A program made the position numbers and the translations under genes. From Geminicoccus sp. (GTDB lineage Bacteria; Pseudomonadota; Alphaproteobacteria; UBA7985), in the NCBI GenBank assembly GCA_002708995.1, contig PAPT01000042.1, positions 1-64,000 of the forward strand: a stretch of 64,000 nucleotides of DNA, written 5' to 3'. Numbering within the stretch: the stretch's first letter is position 1; each line of letters opens with the position of its first letter. This document shows positions 8,783 to 17,078 of this stretch, in pieces. The notes below the pieces were generated by a model that searched no databases, had not been told where the DNA came from, and worked only from the letters and a program-made list of their open reading frames with translations.

Positions 8783-11104
8783 ATGCAGTCGGTAGCCGAC
8801 CTGATTGCCAATAAAGAAGCACTGATCAAACGCAACAAGCGCGGCAAGATTACCGCTGCTGCCGTTGCTGCAGCCGGTGCTAGTGTGATTGCCGCTGCGC
8901 AGTCGGAAGCCGCTAGCGTCGATGGCTTCGAGGATATCACCTCTTCCGTTGTCAGCTTCGAGCGCCTGGGCAATGGCCAGATCGAATTTGAACTGGAGAA
9001 CGGCCAGCGCTTCATCGCGAGCGAAGGCCAGTACATCATCGACGGTAAGGAGATCATGGTCTCTGGCGAGCTGGTAACGGTGGTCAACGGTCCTGGGATA
9101 AACTCCATGGTTGTCGCAGTTGCCGTGGCCGGAGCTGCCGCTCTAGTTGGACTATTTTTGCTTACGTCCGGCAGCAGCGCGACTGCTGCTTCCAGCTCCG
9201 CCTCTACTGCTTCAAGTTCATCTTCCTATATTTCAGCAAGTTCTTCGTTGAAAACTGTATCAATCAGCTCTTCTGATACTGGAGATATTGTTGGCTCTGG
9301 TGCTGATACGGTTTTTCAAGTGAGTAACGTCACAGCACTGACGGATATCGATTCAATTGACGGTGGCACGGGTACGGATAGCCTATCAATTGAGTCAGCT
9401 TTGACAAATAGCTCCAGCCTCGACATGACGAGTTTGGGTTTGGAGCTTCACAACCTCGAGAGTGTCGAAGTGGCTGTCAATTCGGATGGCGGCGGTGTGA
9501 CCATTGATATGGACAGCGAAGACACAACGCTGGTGATCGATGCCAACACCGACAATGAAACCATCACTGTAACAGATCTGAGCGCTAAGTATGGTAGCAC
9601 TGATGCCGCAGCGCTGACAGTCAAGGGAATGGCCGACGGGCAGACCCTCGATGTCGCTGTGACCGGCGCGCCGGTCGTGAAGTTCGAGCTGGGTCTGGAA
9701 AACGCCGGCGACGCGGGTGCCGCGACGGTTAATCTGGACAACGGTGTTGACCCGACGCAGGTGACCATCACCACCTCCGGGTCGGCAGACAATGATATTG
9801 CGCTGACCGCCAACGCCATGACCGACCTGACCATCAAAGGGTCGGCCGACCTCGAGATCACCAACACGCTCGGTGGTGCCAATCTGGCGGCTGTGACCGA
9901 CATCAACGCCGCAACGGCGTCCGGTGATCTGGAATTGTCCATCGATGCCACGGTTCAGACCGTGGATCTCGGCACCGGCAACGACACTCTTAATGTTACT
10001 GAGTCAATGACCGCGAACCATGCCTGCGACGGCGGCGATGGCACTGACGTGCTCGCACTTGCTGCTGGCATCGATGCCGCCTTGGGTGACGTTGATAAGG
10101 TTGAGACGATTTCGACGGCTGGCGCTTCGACCATCGACTTCGACGTCTTCGACAGCGCGGTTTCGACCGTGGACGTGAACGCGGCTGCCACCGTCAACCT
10201 CAACGATCTGGACGTCGATAACCTGCTGGTAACGGCGGTGAACAATGCGGTCCTCGACTTTGACGGCACCGCCGGGGCAGGGGTCAACAATGTCCGCATC
10301 ACCCAGGAAGGCGCGGGCGTGACGATCGACGGTGATGCCAGCATCGGGGCTGCAACCGTGACCCAGACCAACGCCGGCACCAACACCATCACCGTTTCAG
10401 GCGGCATCACAGAACTGGATATCGACGGCGACCGGACAGCTGTTGTGGCTGGTACAGGTGCCACTGCTTTGACGGACGTGGACGCATCCGGTGCTGCCGC
10501 GTTGACCATGACGGCGAACGATCCGACAACGATTACAAGCTTTGTCGGCTCTGGCGGCGTCGATGACGTTGATCTTGGCTTCACTGGCACGGCCTTGATC
10601 CACGCAGGTGCGGGTGATGACCAGGTGGACACCGCTGGTGCATCCGGCACTGCCACCGTAATCGGTGGAACGGGCGTCGATGACATCACCTTCGGTGGTA
10701 ACAAGCAGATTCTCGACTTCGACGGCCTTGGAGACATGACCAGCATCGCGTCGTCGACCTTCACGGCCTTCGCTGATTTTGACGCGATGATTGCAGCCGC
10801 CGAGACGCTCGGTGGGTTCGACTCAGGTACCGACACTATCGATCTCAAAGATCTGACTGCCAATGACAGTGTGGCCGTTCTTTCAACGACCTATGACCAC
10901 GATGATACGGCCAGTTTTGACACTTTTGTCACCGATGCACTGGCTCGGCTGTACGCCGGTAACGACATCATCATTGCACACGATGATGACACGACACCGA
11001 ACTACTACCTGCTGGTAGACGTGGGACAGGACGGCATTGGTGCGACCTCCTCGCTCGGCATTATTCAGCTGGACGCGAGCATCGCCGATACCGACATCGT
11101 CTGA
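8783..11104 (+). CDS. Secreted/surface beta-repeat protein, RTX/RsaA-like
   Basis: The protein (773 residues from ATG 8783) begins with a Lys/Arg cluster (residues 16-22) and an Ala-rich hydrophobic stretch (23-40). A small beta-rich domain (45-105) and a clear membrane helix (109-128) follow, then a Ser/Ala/Thr linker (129-155). The rest is acidic, Thr/Asp/Asn-rich beta-strand repeat with scattered RTX-like turns such as GGTGTDSL, GTGNDTL, GGDGTDVL and GAGDDQV. Cysteine is almost absent and the C-terminus (SIADTDIV) resembles type I secretion tails. These traits fit a calcium-binding surface or S-layer-like protein. ATG 8783 is preferred over ATG 8768 because GGAG lies nine bases before it. 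GC is below that of neighbours. Confidence 0.7.
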   Translation: MQSVADLIANKEALIKRNKRGKITAAAVAAAGASVIAAAQSEAASVDGFEDITSSVVSFERLGNGQIEFELENGQRFIASEGQYIIDGKEIMVSGELVTVVNGPGINSMVVAVAVAGAAALVGLFLLTSGSSATAASSSASTASSSSSYISASSSLKTVSISSSDTGDIVGSGADTVFQVSNVTALTDIDSIDGGTGTDSLSIESALTNSSSLDMTSLGLELHNLESVEVAVNSDGGGVTIDMDSEDTTLVIDANTDNETITVTDLSAKYGSTDAAALTVKGMADGQTLDVAVTGAPVVKFELGLENAGDAGAATVNLDNGVDPTQVTITTSGSADNDIALTANAMTDLTIKGSADLEITNTLGGANLAAVTDINAATASGDLELSIDATVQTVDLGTGNDTLNVTESMTANHACDGGDGTDVLALAAGIDAALGDVDKVETISTAGASTIDFDVFDSAVSTVDVNAAATVNLNDLDVDNLLVTAVNNAVLDFDGTAGAGVNNVRITQEGAGVTIDGDASIGAATVTQTNAGTNTITVSGGITELDIDGDRTAVVAGTGATALTDVDASGAAALTMTANDPTTITSFVGSGGVDDVDLGFTGTALIHAGAGDDQVDTAGASGTATVIGGTGVDDITFGGNKQILDFDGLGDMTSIASSTFTAFADFDAMIAAAETLGGFDSGTDTIDLKDLTANDSVAVLSTTYDHDDTASFDTFVTDALARLYAGNDIIIAHDDDTTPNYYLLVDVGQDGIGATSSLGIIQLDASIADTDIV

Positions 11105-11131
11105 TCATAGACGGTTTAGCCCTGATTGAAG

Positions 11132-11171
11132 CCGCCGCTGGTTACCAAAGCCAGCGGCGGTTTTGCGTTTT
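11132..11171 (+). terminator. Strong rho-independent terminator
   Basis: A perfect 10-bp stem (CCGCCGCTGG / CCAGCGGCGG) with a 9-base loop is followed by TTTTGCGTTTT. It starts 27 bases after the surface-protein stop, so that gene is probably transcribed alone and not with the SDR gene. Confidence 0.9.
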
Positions 11172-11273
11172 CACCTTCAGCGGCTTGCTCTTGTGCGTGC
11201 GCTGTAGGGTGACAAACCGACCCCGCCCGCCTATGACAGCCGGAGAGCCATTGCCAAGGGAGTTCGGGCTGCC

Positions 11274-12059
11274 ATGGACCTCGGTCTGCAAGGAAAAACC
11301 GCCATCGTTTGTGCCTCCTCCGCGGGGCTGGGTCTAGGCTGCGCGCTGGCGCTTGCCGAGGAAGGCGTGAACCTCGTCCTCAACGGCCGTGACGCCGATC
11401 GCCTCGCCCAAGCCGAAGCGCAAGCGCGCGCGGTGGCCGGCAACGGCGCCAGCGTGGTCGCCATCGCCGCCGACGTTACCACCGAAGCCGGTCGCGCCGC
11501 CCTGCTCGACGCTGCTCCGACCCCTGACATCCTCGTCAACAACGCCGGTGGCCCACCGCCAGGTGACTTCCGTGAGTGGTCGCAGGAGACGTGGATGACC
11601 GCGCTCAATGCCAATCTATACACCCCCGTTGCCATGATCCAGCTGGTGATCGACGGCATGATCGAGCGCGGCTTCGGCCGGGTGGTCAACATCACCTCTG
11701 CCTCGGTCAAGGCGCCGATCCCGCATCTGGGCCTTTCCAATGCGGCGCGCACCGGCCTGACCGGTTTCGTCGCCGGGCTTGCGCGGCAGGTGGCGCATCA
11801 CGATATCACCATCAACAACCTGCTCCCCGGGCAGCATGAAACCGACCGCCTCGTGCAGAACTACCAGCACGTGGCGGACACGCAGGGTCTGGACTTTCAG
11901 GAAGTCTGGGACGCCGGCGCGGCGCGCAACCCCGCGAAGCGCTTTGGTACGGCTGAGGAATTCGGCCACGCTTGCGCCTTTTTCTGCTCCACCCGGGCAG
12001 GCTATATCACCGGGCAGAACATTGTTCTGGATGGCGGCGGCTACCCTGGCACGCTCTGA
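11274..12059 (+). CDS. SDR-family protein lacking the catalytic Tyr/Lys
   Basis: The 261-residue protein has the fold of short-chain dehydrogenases: a cofactor loop at residues 14-22, NNAGG at 89-93, LNANL near 111-115, the active-site serine region ITSAS (140-144), and the C-terminal ITGQNIVLDGGGYPG. At the place of the usual YxxxK motif it reads LSNAA (154-158), so both tyrosine and lysine are missing, and the glycine motif is ASSAGLGLG rather than TGxxxGxG. This resembles the beta-ketoacyl reductase-like SDR subgroup known for an imperfect tetrad. Activity and substrate are uncertain. It lies 41 bases before the sulfotransferase gene and may be co-transcribed. Confidence 0.8.
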   Translation: MDLGLQGKTAIVCASSAGLGLGCALALAEEGVNLVLNGRDADRLAQAEAQARAVAGNGASVVAIAADVTTEAGRAALLDAAPTPDILVNNAGGPPPGDFREWSQETWMTALNANLYTPVAMIQLVIDGMIERGFGRVVNITSASVKAPIPHLGLSNAARTGLTGFVAGLARQVAHHDITINNLLPGQHETDRLVQNYQHVADTQGLDFQEVWDAGAARNPAKRFGTAEEFGHACAFFCSTRAGYITGQNIVLDGGGYPGTL

Positions 12060-12100
12060 ACCCGATCACCGACATACCCCAATCCAAAGGCTGAACCGAC

Positions 12101-13108
12101 ATGGCTGAAGAAAAGAAAACCCCGGTCGCGGGTGCGAAAAACCCCTTTGCCAAGGAAAAACTTCCCGACGCCCGCATTACCTGGATTCAGTCCTATCCGC
12201 GCTCGGGCAACGCCTGGGTTCGGGCCTTCCTCTACACCTACATGGCCGAGAAGGACACGATCGACCTGCAGGCCATGGGCCGCGCTTTCAGCCACGACAG
12301 CAGCGCCTTCATCTTCGAGCGCCTGATGCGCGAGGAGGTTTCCAAGCTCAAGCCCGCCGATATCGGTGAGAAGCGCACAGAATTCCTGCTCCGCGCCTGC
12401 CGGTCTTCGAAGAGCGATCTGGTGATGCGCTCGCACCTGCTGCAGACTGACTGGGGCGGGCAGCCGACCTTCCTGCCGCACTTCTCCCGCGCTGCCATTG
12501 TCATCGTGCGCGACCCGCGCGATATCGCGATCTCCACGGCCGCGGATATGGAAATCCCGGTCGATGCCGCCATCGCCAACATGGCCCAGCCGCAGTTTGC
12601 CCTGCTGTCCAAAGGCACGACCCCGCAGCCGATCGGCTCCTGGACCCGCAACGTGCTGTCGTGGCTGTCGCGGCCGTCGATGCCGCGCCTGTTCGTGCGC
12701 TATGAGGACCTGATAGAGAACCCGCGCAAGGAGTTCATGCGGATCATCGCCTTCATGAACCTGGGGCTGGACTTCGGTCAGCTCGACAAGGCGCTGGAAG
12801 CAACGACCTTCGAAAAACTGGCCGAGGCCGAAAAGGAAGACGGCTTCGGCGGTGCGCACTCGGCCGAAAAGCCCTTCTTCCGCTCGGGTCAGGTCGGCCA
12901 GTGGCGCGACGGCGGACTGAGCCTGGGCCAGATCCAGTCGGTCGAGCAAGCCTGTGCGCAGGCTATGGTGGTCTTCGGCTACGAGCCGGAAACGGTGCGG
13001 GTGCTGAGCGCTGACGAAGCCGAAGCCGCGCGTCTAGCGCAGGAGGCCGAGGCCGCCAAGGACGAGGTCGTCATCGAAGACGGTGATGGCGAGACGGGCG
13101 AGGCCTGA
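12101..13108 (+). CDS. PAPS-dependent sulfotransferase domain protein
   Basis: The product (335 residues) carries both PAPS-binding signatures: the 5'-phosphosulfate loop SYPRSGNAWVR at residues 31-41 and the 3'-phosphate motif VRDPRDIAIS at 136-145. FVRYEDLIENP follows, as in carbohydrate sulfotransferases. The last 40 residues are an acidic Ala/Glu tail. It should transfer sulfate to a hydroxyl on a glycan or small molecule in the cytoplasm; there is no signal peptide. A hairpin (GAGGCCT / AGGCCTC, 13100-13120) spans the stop but has no T tract. Acceptor unknown; the nearby surface protein makes an envelope glycan one possibility. Confidence 0.85.
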   Translation: MAEEKKTPVAGAKNPFAKEKLPDARITWIQSYPRSGNAWVRAFLYTYMAEKDTIDLQAMGRAFSHDSSAFIFERLMREEVSKLKPADIGEKRTEFLLRACRSSKSDLVMRSHLLQTDWGGQPTFLPHFSRAAIVIVRDPRDIAISTAADMEIPVDAAIANMAQPQFALLSKGTTPQPIGSWTRNVLSWLSRPSMPRLFVRYEDLIENPRKEFMRIIAFMNLGLDFGQLDKALEATTFEKLAEAEKEDGFGGAHSAEKPFFRSGQVGQWRDGGLSLGQIQSVEQACAQAMVVFGYEPETVRVLSADEAEAARLAQEAEAAKDEVVIEDGDGETGEA

Positions 13109-13147
13109 TCCAAAGGCCTCTCCGCCGACACGAATACCAGAACGCTA

Positions 13148-13750
13148 TCAGGCGTCGGGAACGAGAATCTCAACGCCGAATTCTGCGGCGGACTCGATCA
13201 GCCATTCGGCTGCCGAGCGTGCGAACGACCGCCCGATATAGAGGTCGAAGCCGGTTTCGCTGCGCCGGTACCATGTACAGCCAATGTGCAGGAAGTGGCT
13301 CGCCTGGCTCATGCCCACGGGCCACTTGGCCAGATCCAGCGGGCAGCTCTTGGCCAGCAGGCCCGGCACGTCCGCCCCGTCGATCGACAGCCGCACCCGG
13401 CCTGAGGATTGATCGACTGCCAGCCCCAGATCGCCGACCGCCGCCTTGACCGCCGCCAGATCGAAGCCGGTGAGCAGGCAGCGGTCGGGACCGCTGCACA
13501 CCGCGTTGGGCAGGGAGGCTGCCGGGCTGCCGTCGCCCAGATCAAGCTTCAGGCCCTTCTTCACCGCCGCGCGCATGGCCTCGCCCTTGCCGGGCAGGGC
13601 GGCGATTTCCACCAACAGCAGGCCGGGCGTGTGCAGGGCCCGGATGCCGGCCTCTGCGCTGCCGTCATCGCCGGTCGCGACCGTGCCATAGTGGCCGGGG
13701 GTCCAGCTTGGCCCCAGCGGGCTGCGGATCACCGATTGGTCCATCGTCAT
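13148..13750 (-). CDS. soxG: Sarcosine oxidase gamma subunit
   Basis: The 200-residue protein matches SoxG of heterotetrameric sarcosine oxidase, a GcvT-like small subunit that packs against SoxA. Family landmarks are the SPL start, the C-terminal DLAKWPVGMSQASHF with the conserved histidine, and the WYRRSETGFDLYIGRSFARS block that is characteristic of SoxG. Its start overlaps the soxA stop by four bases (13747-13750), so it is the last gene of soxB-soxD-soxA-soxG. Confidence 0.92.
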   Translation of the reverse strand: MTMDQSVIRSPLGPSWTPGHYGTVATGDDGSAEAGIRALHTPGLLLVEIAALPGKGEAMRAAVKKGLKLDLGDGSPAASLPNAVCSGPDRCLLTGFDLAAVKAAVGDLGLAVDQSSGRVRLSIDGADVPGLLAKSCPLDLAKWPVGMSQASHFLHIGCTWYRRSETGFDLYIGRSFARSAAEWLIESAAEFGVEILVPDA

Positions 13751-16722
13751 CCGGTCACCTTTTCGTTCTTCGGGTCATAGAAGTGCGGGCTCTCGGCCGT
13801 GACTTCGATAATCGCCCGATTGTGGACGTGGGAGACGACGTAGAGCGTCCTGCCGTGATAGTCCGCCGCGTTCTTGATGAAGGCCAGCGCGATCGACCGG
13901 TCCTTGAGCGGGGAGAAAGCGGCAACCGAGGTCACGTAGCCCAGCATGGTTGTGTGGTCGAACGGGCCGTCCTTGCTGTCAAAGACGATACCGCCGCCGA
14001 TGATGCGCTCGTCGGCCTCGGTGGCGACGAGGCCGATCATCTTCACCCGGTCGGGGTCGGAGAAGGCCGTCCGCCGGGACATGGCCTTGCCCACGAAGTC
14101 CTTCTTTGTCGAGACCATCTTGCGCAGCCCCACGTCGTCCATGGAGACCCGGCCGTCGAGCTCGCCGCCGGTGACGTGTCCCTTCTCGATCCGCAGGATG
14201 TTGAGGGCTTCCAGACCATAGGGCGTGATATCCCACTGCGCGCCCGCAGCCATAGCCTCGCGCCAGAAGGCGTCGAAGACGTCCGCAGGCACCGCAACCT
14301 CGTAAGCCAGCTCACCGGAGAAGGAGATGCGGAACAGGCGCGCGGTATGCCCCTTCCACGTAGTTTCGATCACGCCCATGAAGGGCATGCCGTCGTTGCT
14401 GACGTCGAGCTCGGGGAACAGCGCGGCCAGACAGTCGCGGGACTTCGGCCCGGCCAGCGCCAGCCCGCCCCATTGATCTGTAACGGAGGCAAAGGCGACC
14501 TGCAGGTCTGGCCACGCGGATTGATGCACGAACTCCATATGCGCCATAACCGCCGCTGCCTTGGCTGTGGTCGTGGTCATGTAGAAATGACACTCGGCGA
14601 GGCGGGAGGTGGTGCCATCGTCGAACACGAAGCCGTCTTCGCGTAGCATCAGGCCGTAGCGCGCCTTGCCCACGGGCAGGCTCTTCCAGCCATTGGTGTA
14701 GAGCCGGTTGAGGAACTCGGCGGCATCGGGACCCTGAATATCGATCTTGCCCAGCGTGGAAACGTCGGTGATGCCCAGCTGGTCGCGGGTCGCGCGGGTT
14801 TCACGGACCGCGCTTTCCAGCCAGTCGGCTTCGCCCGCTTGGGTGTACCAGCTCGGCCGCATCCACAGCCCTGCTTCGACGAAGGTCGCGCCGTTGGCCT
14901 CGGCCCAGTCATAGACCGGGGAGTAGCGGAAGGGCTCGTAGTCGCGCTGGCGATGGTGCCCGGCGAAAGCGCCCATGGGCACGGGCGTGTAGGGTGGGCG
15001 GAATGTGGTGGTGCCGACCGCACTGATCTCGCGACCAGTGGCGGCAGCGAGCAGGGCGAGGCCGTTGACGTTGGAGGTCTTGCCCTGGTCGGTGGCCATG
15101 CCCAGCGTGGTGTAGCGCTTCATATGCTCGACCGAACGGAAGCCTTCCTGCGCGGCGAGGCCGACGTCCTTGACCGTGGCATCGTTCTGCAGGTCGAGGA
15201 AGGCGGCCTGGCCAGCCCCCGGCACAGCCCACAGCTCCTTCGGTGCGGAGACCGCAACGGCTTCGTCGACCGCAGGCGTATCCAGCGCCGCGCCGCCGAA
15301 CTTCGCAGCCGCGGCAGCGGCCGAGGCAAGACAGTCGGCGGTGCCGAGCGCGCCGGTCACTGATCCGGAGGCGGCTTCGCTGTCCACTAGCTCGGGCGGC
15401 AGGAAGGCGCGCAGGTCGGCGTCGTAGACCGGCTTGGACTGACGCCGGTCGTTGGTGTGCGAGGTCAGGTGCACCGCCGGGTTCCAGCCGCCGGCGACCA
15501 GCAGCGCATCGGTGGTCAGGCTGCCGCTCTGGGCACCGCCGTAGTCGACGCGGTGCAGCCCCATGCGGCCATGGGCCTTGGTGGCGTGGACCCCGCGCAG
15601 CACGCGGACCCCTTCGGCCTCCAGCCGTGAATCCGCCCGTGCATCGAGCAGGGTCACGTCGGCACCTGTGGCAGCAAGGGCTGCGGCAACGGCATAACCG
15701 CCGTCGTTGGTGGTGAAGATCGTCGGCTGCTGGCCGACGCGAACGCCGTAGCGCCCCAGATAGGCGTGCCCGGCGCTGGCGAGCATCACCCCGGGGCGGT
15801 CGTTGCCCATGAACCCCACGGAGCGCTCGATCGCGCCGGTGGCGTAGACTACCCGGTCGGCCTGAATCCGATGGTACTTCATCCGCGCGGTGTGCACCCG
15901 ACGGTCAGCCTTGGCGAGGTGGTCCTGGCAGCGCTCCAGCGCGCCGTAGATGCCGCCGTCGTAGACCCCGAACACGGTGGTGCGCGGCAGCACCCGGCCG
16001 CCGGCCGCCTCGATCTCGGCAACCAGATGGTCGCCGTAGGCTGCACCTGACTGCCCGTCGAAGCGCTCCCCCTGCCACAGCGCAGCACCGCCGACGCGGT
16101 CACGCTCGTCACAGACCAGCACCGACTGCCCGGCGCGCGCCAGCGACAGCGCGGTGGTCAGGCCGGCGATCCCGCCACCCACCACCAGCGTGTCGGCGAA
16201 GGTGTAGATTTTGTCATAGTGGTGCGGATCGGCCTCCATTGGTGGCCGTCCAAGGCCCGCAGCGCGCCGGATGATCGGCTCATAGAAGCGGTACCAGGCC
16301 TGCAACCCACCGAAGAAAAAGGTCTTGTAGTAGAACCCTGCGGGCAGGAAGCGGCTGATGAGGTCGTTGGCCTCCATAAGGTCGAGCCCCAGCGGGCCGA
16401 TGTGGTTCTGCGAGAAGGTTTCCAGTCCGTCGTACAGTTCGACCATGGGCGCGCGGTGGTTGGGGTCGCGCTCGGCCTTGCCCTGATCGATCTCGACCAG
16501 CGCGCTGGGCTCTTCCGGCCCGGCGGAGAACACGCCGCGCGGGCGGTGGTATTTGAATGAGCGGCCGAACAGCTTGACCCCGCTGGCGAGCAGAGCCGAG
16601 GCGAGGCTGTCGCCTTCGTAGCCCTGATACACGCGGCGGTCGAAGGTGAAGGTCAGCGGCCGGTTGCGGTTGATCAGGCCGCCTTCGCGCAGGCGCATCG
16701 GTTGGGGCAGGCTCGCGGTCAT
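13747..16722 (-). CDS. soxA: Sarcosine oxidase alpha subunit
   Basis: At 991 residues this has the usual SoxA length and layout. An N-terminal ferredoxin-like region (about 1-110) carries the family marker GRSFKYHRPRGVFSAGPEEPSALVEI. A dinucleotide-binding fold follows with VVGGGIAGLTTALSLARAG near residue 180, and the C-terminal 380 residues form the GcvT/T-protein-like tetrahydrofolate domain. The complex oxidatively demethylates sarcosine to glycine, passing the methyl group to tetrahydrofolate or releasing formaldehyde, with H2O2 formed at the SoxB flavin. Start and stop overlap soxD and soxG by four bases each. Confidence 0.96.
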   Translation of the reverse strand: MTASLPQPMRLREGGLINRNRPLTFTFDRRVYQGYEGDSLASALLASGVKLFGRSFKYHRPRGVFSAGPEEPSALVEIDQGKAERDPNHRAPMVELYDGLETFSQNHIGPLGLDLMEANDLISRFLPAGFYYKTFFFGGLQAWYRFYEPIIRRAAGLGRPPMEADPHHYDKIYTFADTLVVGGGIAGLTTALSLARAGQSVLVCDERDRVGGAALWQGERFDGQSGAAYGDHLVAEIEAAGGRVLPRTTVFGVYDGGIYGALERCQDHLAKADRRVHTARMKYHRIQADRVVYATGAIERSVGFMGNDRPGVMLASAGHAYLGRYGVRVGQQPTIFTTNDGGYAVAAALAATGADVTLLDARADSRLEAEGVRVLRGVHATKAHGRMGLHRVDYGGAQSGSLTTDALLVAGGWNPAVHLTSHTNDRRQSKPVYDADLRAFLPPELVDSEAASGSVTGALGTADCLASAAAAAAKFGGAALDTPAVDEAVAVSAPKELWAVPGAGQAAFLDLQNDATVKDVGLAAQEGFRSVEHMKRYTTLGMATDQGKTSNVNGLALLAAATGREISAVGTTTFRPPYTPVPMGAFAGHHRQRDYEPFRYSPVYDWAEANGATFVEAGLWMRPSWYTQAGEADWLESAVRETRATRDQLGITDVSTLGKIDIQGPDAAEFLNRLYTNGWKSLPVGKARYGLMLREDGFVFDDGTTSRLAECHFYMTTTTAKAAAVMAHMEFVHQSAWPDLQVAFASVTDQWGGLALAGPKSRDCLAALFPELDVSNDGMPFMGVIETTWKGHTARLFRISFSGELAYEVAVPADVFDAFWREAMAAGAQWDITPYGLEALNILRIEKGHVTGGELDGRVSMDDVGLRKMVSTKKDFVGKAMSRRTAFSDPDRVKMIGLVATEADERIIGGGIVFDSKDGPFDHTTMLGYVTSVAAFSPLKDRSIALAFIKNAADYHGRTLYVVSHVHNRAIIEVTAESPHFYDPKNEKVTG

Positions 16723-17060
16723 TGGCCGTCCTCCGCCGTCTCTGCGGTCGGGGATTTGGCGTCCTTGGCGCCCTTGGCAGGCTTGTCAGCCTTCCAGAAG
16801 TCAGCGGCCATGGTCGCCCCCGTGACTTCGTGGGTTAGGGTGTGGCGATGCACCACGATCCACGACCGGCACCCCAGCGCGTGGTGAAAGTACTCGTGGC
16901 TGTGGTCGGCGACGTTGTCGCGGAGGTGAAGATAATTCTGCCAGGCCGGACCGTCGGGTTTTGCGCGGCCACCCAGCGCAGGGCGCGGTGCCTCGGCCAG
17001 CCCCTTGGGCACGAACTCTTCGGATGGGCGGAGACCGCAGTGCGGGCAGGGGATCAGCAT
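16719..17060 (-). CDS. soxD: Sarcosine oxidase delta subunit
   Basis: The small 113-residue protein has the zinc-binding CPHCG motif at the N-terminus, the NYLHLRDN segment and a later HxxGC-type site (HHALGCRSW), all typical of SoxD. It is a structural Zn subunit of the sarcosine oxidase heterotetramer. The C-terminal 25 residues are a Lys/Ala/Glu-rich tail not needed for the fold. It lies 18 bases after soxB and overlaps soxA by four bases. Confidence 0.93.
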   Translation of the reverse strand: MLIPCPHCGLRPSEEFVPKGLAEAPRPALGGRAKPDGPAWQNYLHLRDNVADHSHEYFHHALGCRSWIVVHRHTLTHEVTGATMAADFWKADKPAKGAKDAKSPTAETAEDGQ

Positions 17061-17078
17061 GCTCTGACCTCTCCTAAC

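Noticed and set aside
9955..10863. Minus-strand 302-codon frame in the surface-protein gene
   Set aside because: Ser/Val/Ala-rich antisense of Thr/Asp repeat codons; no start context.
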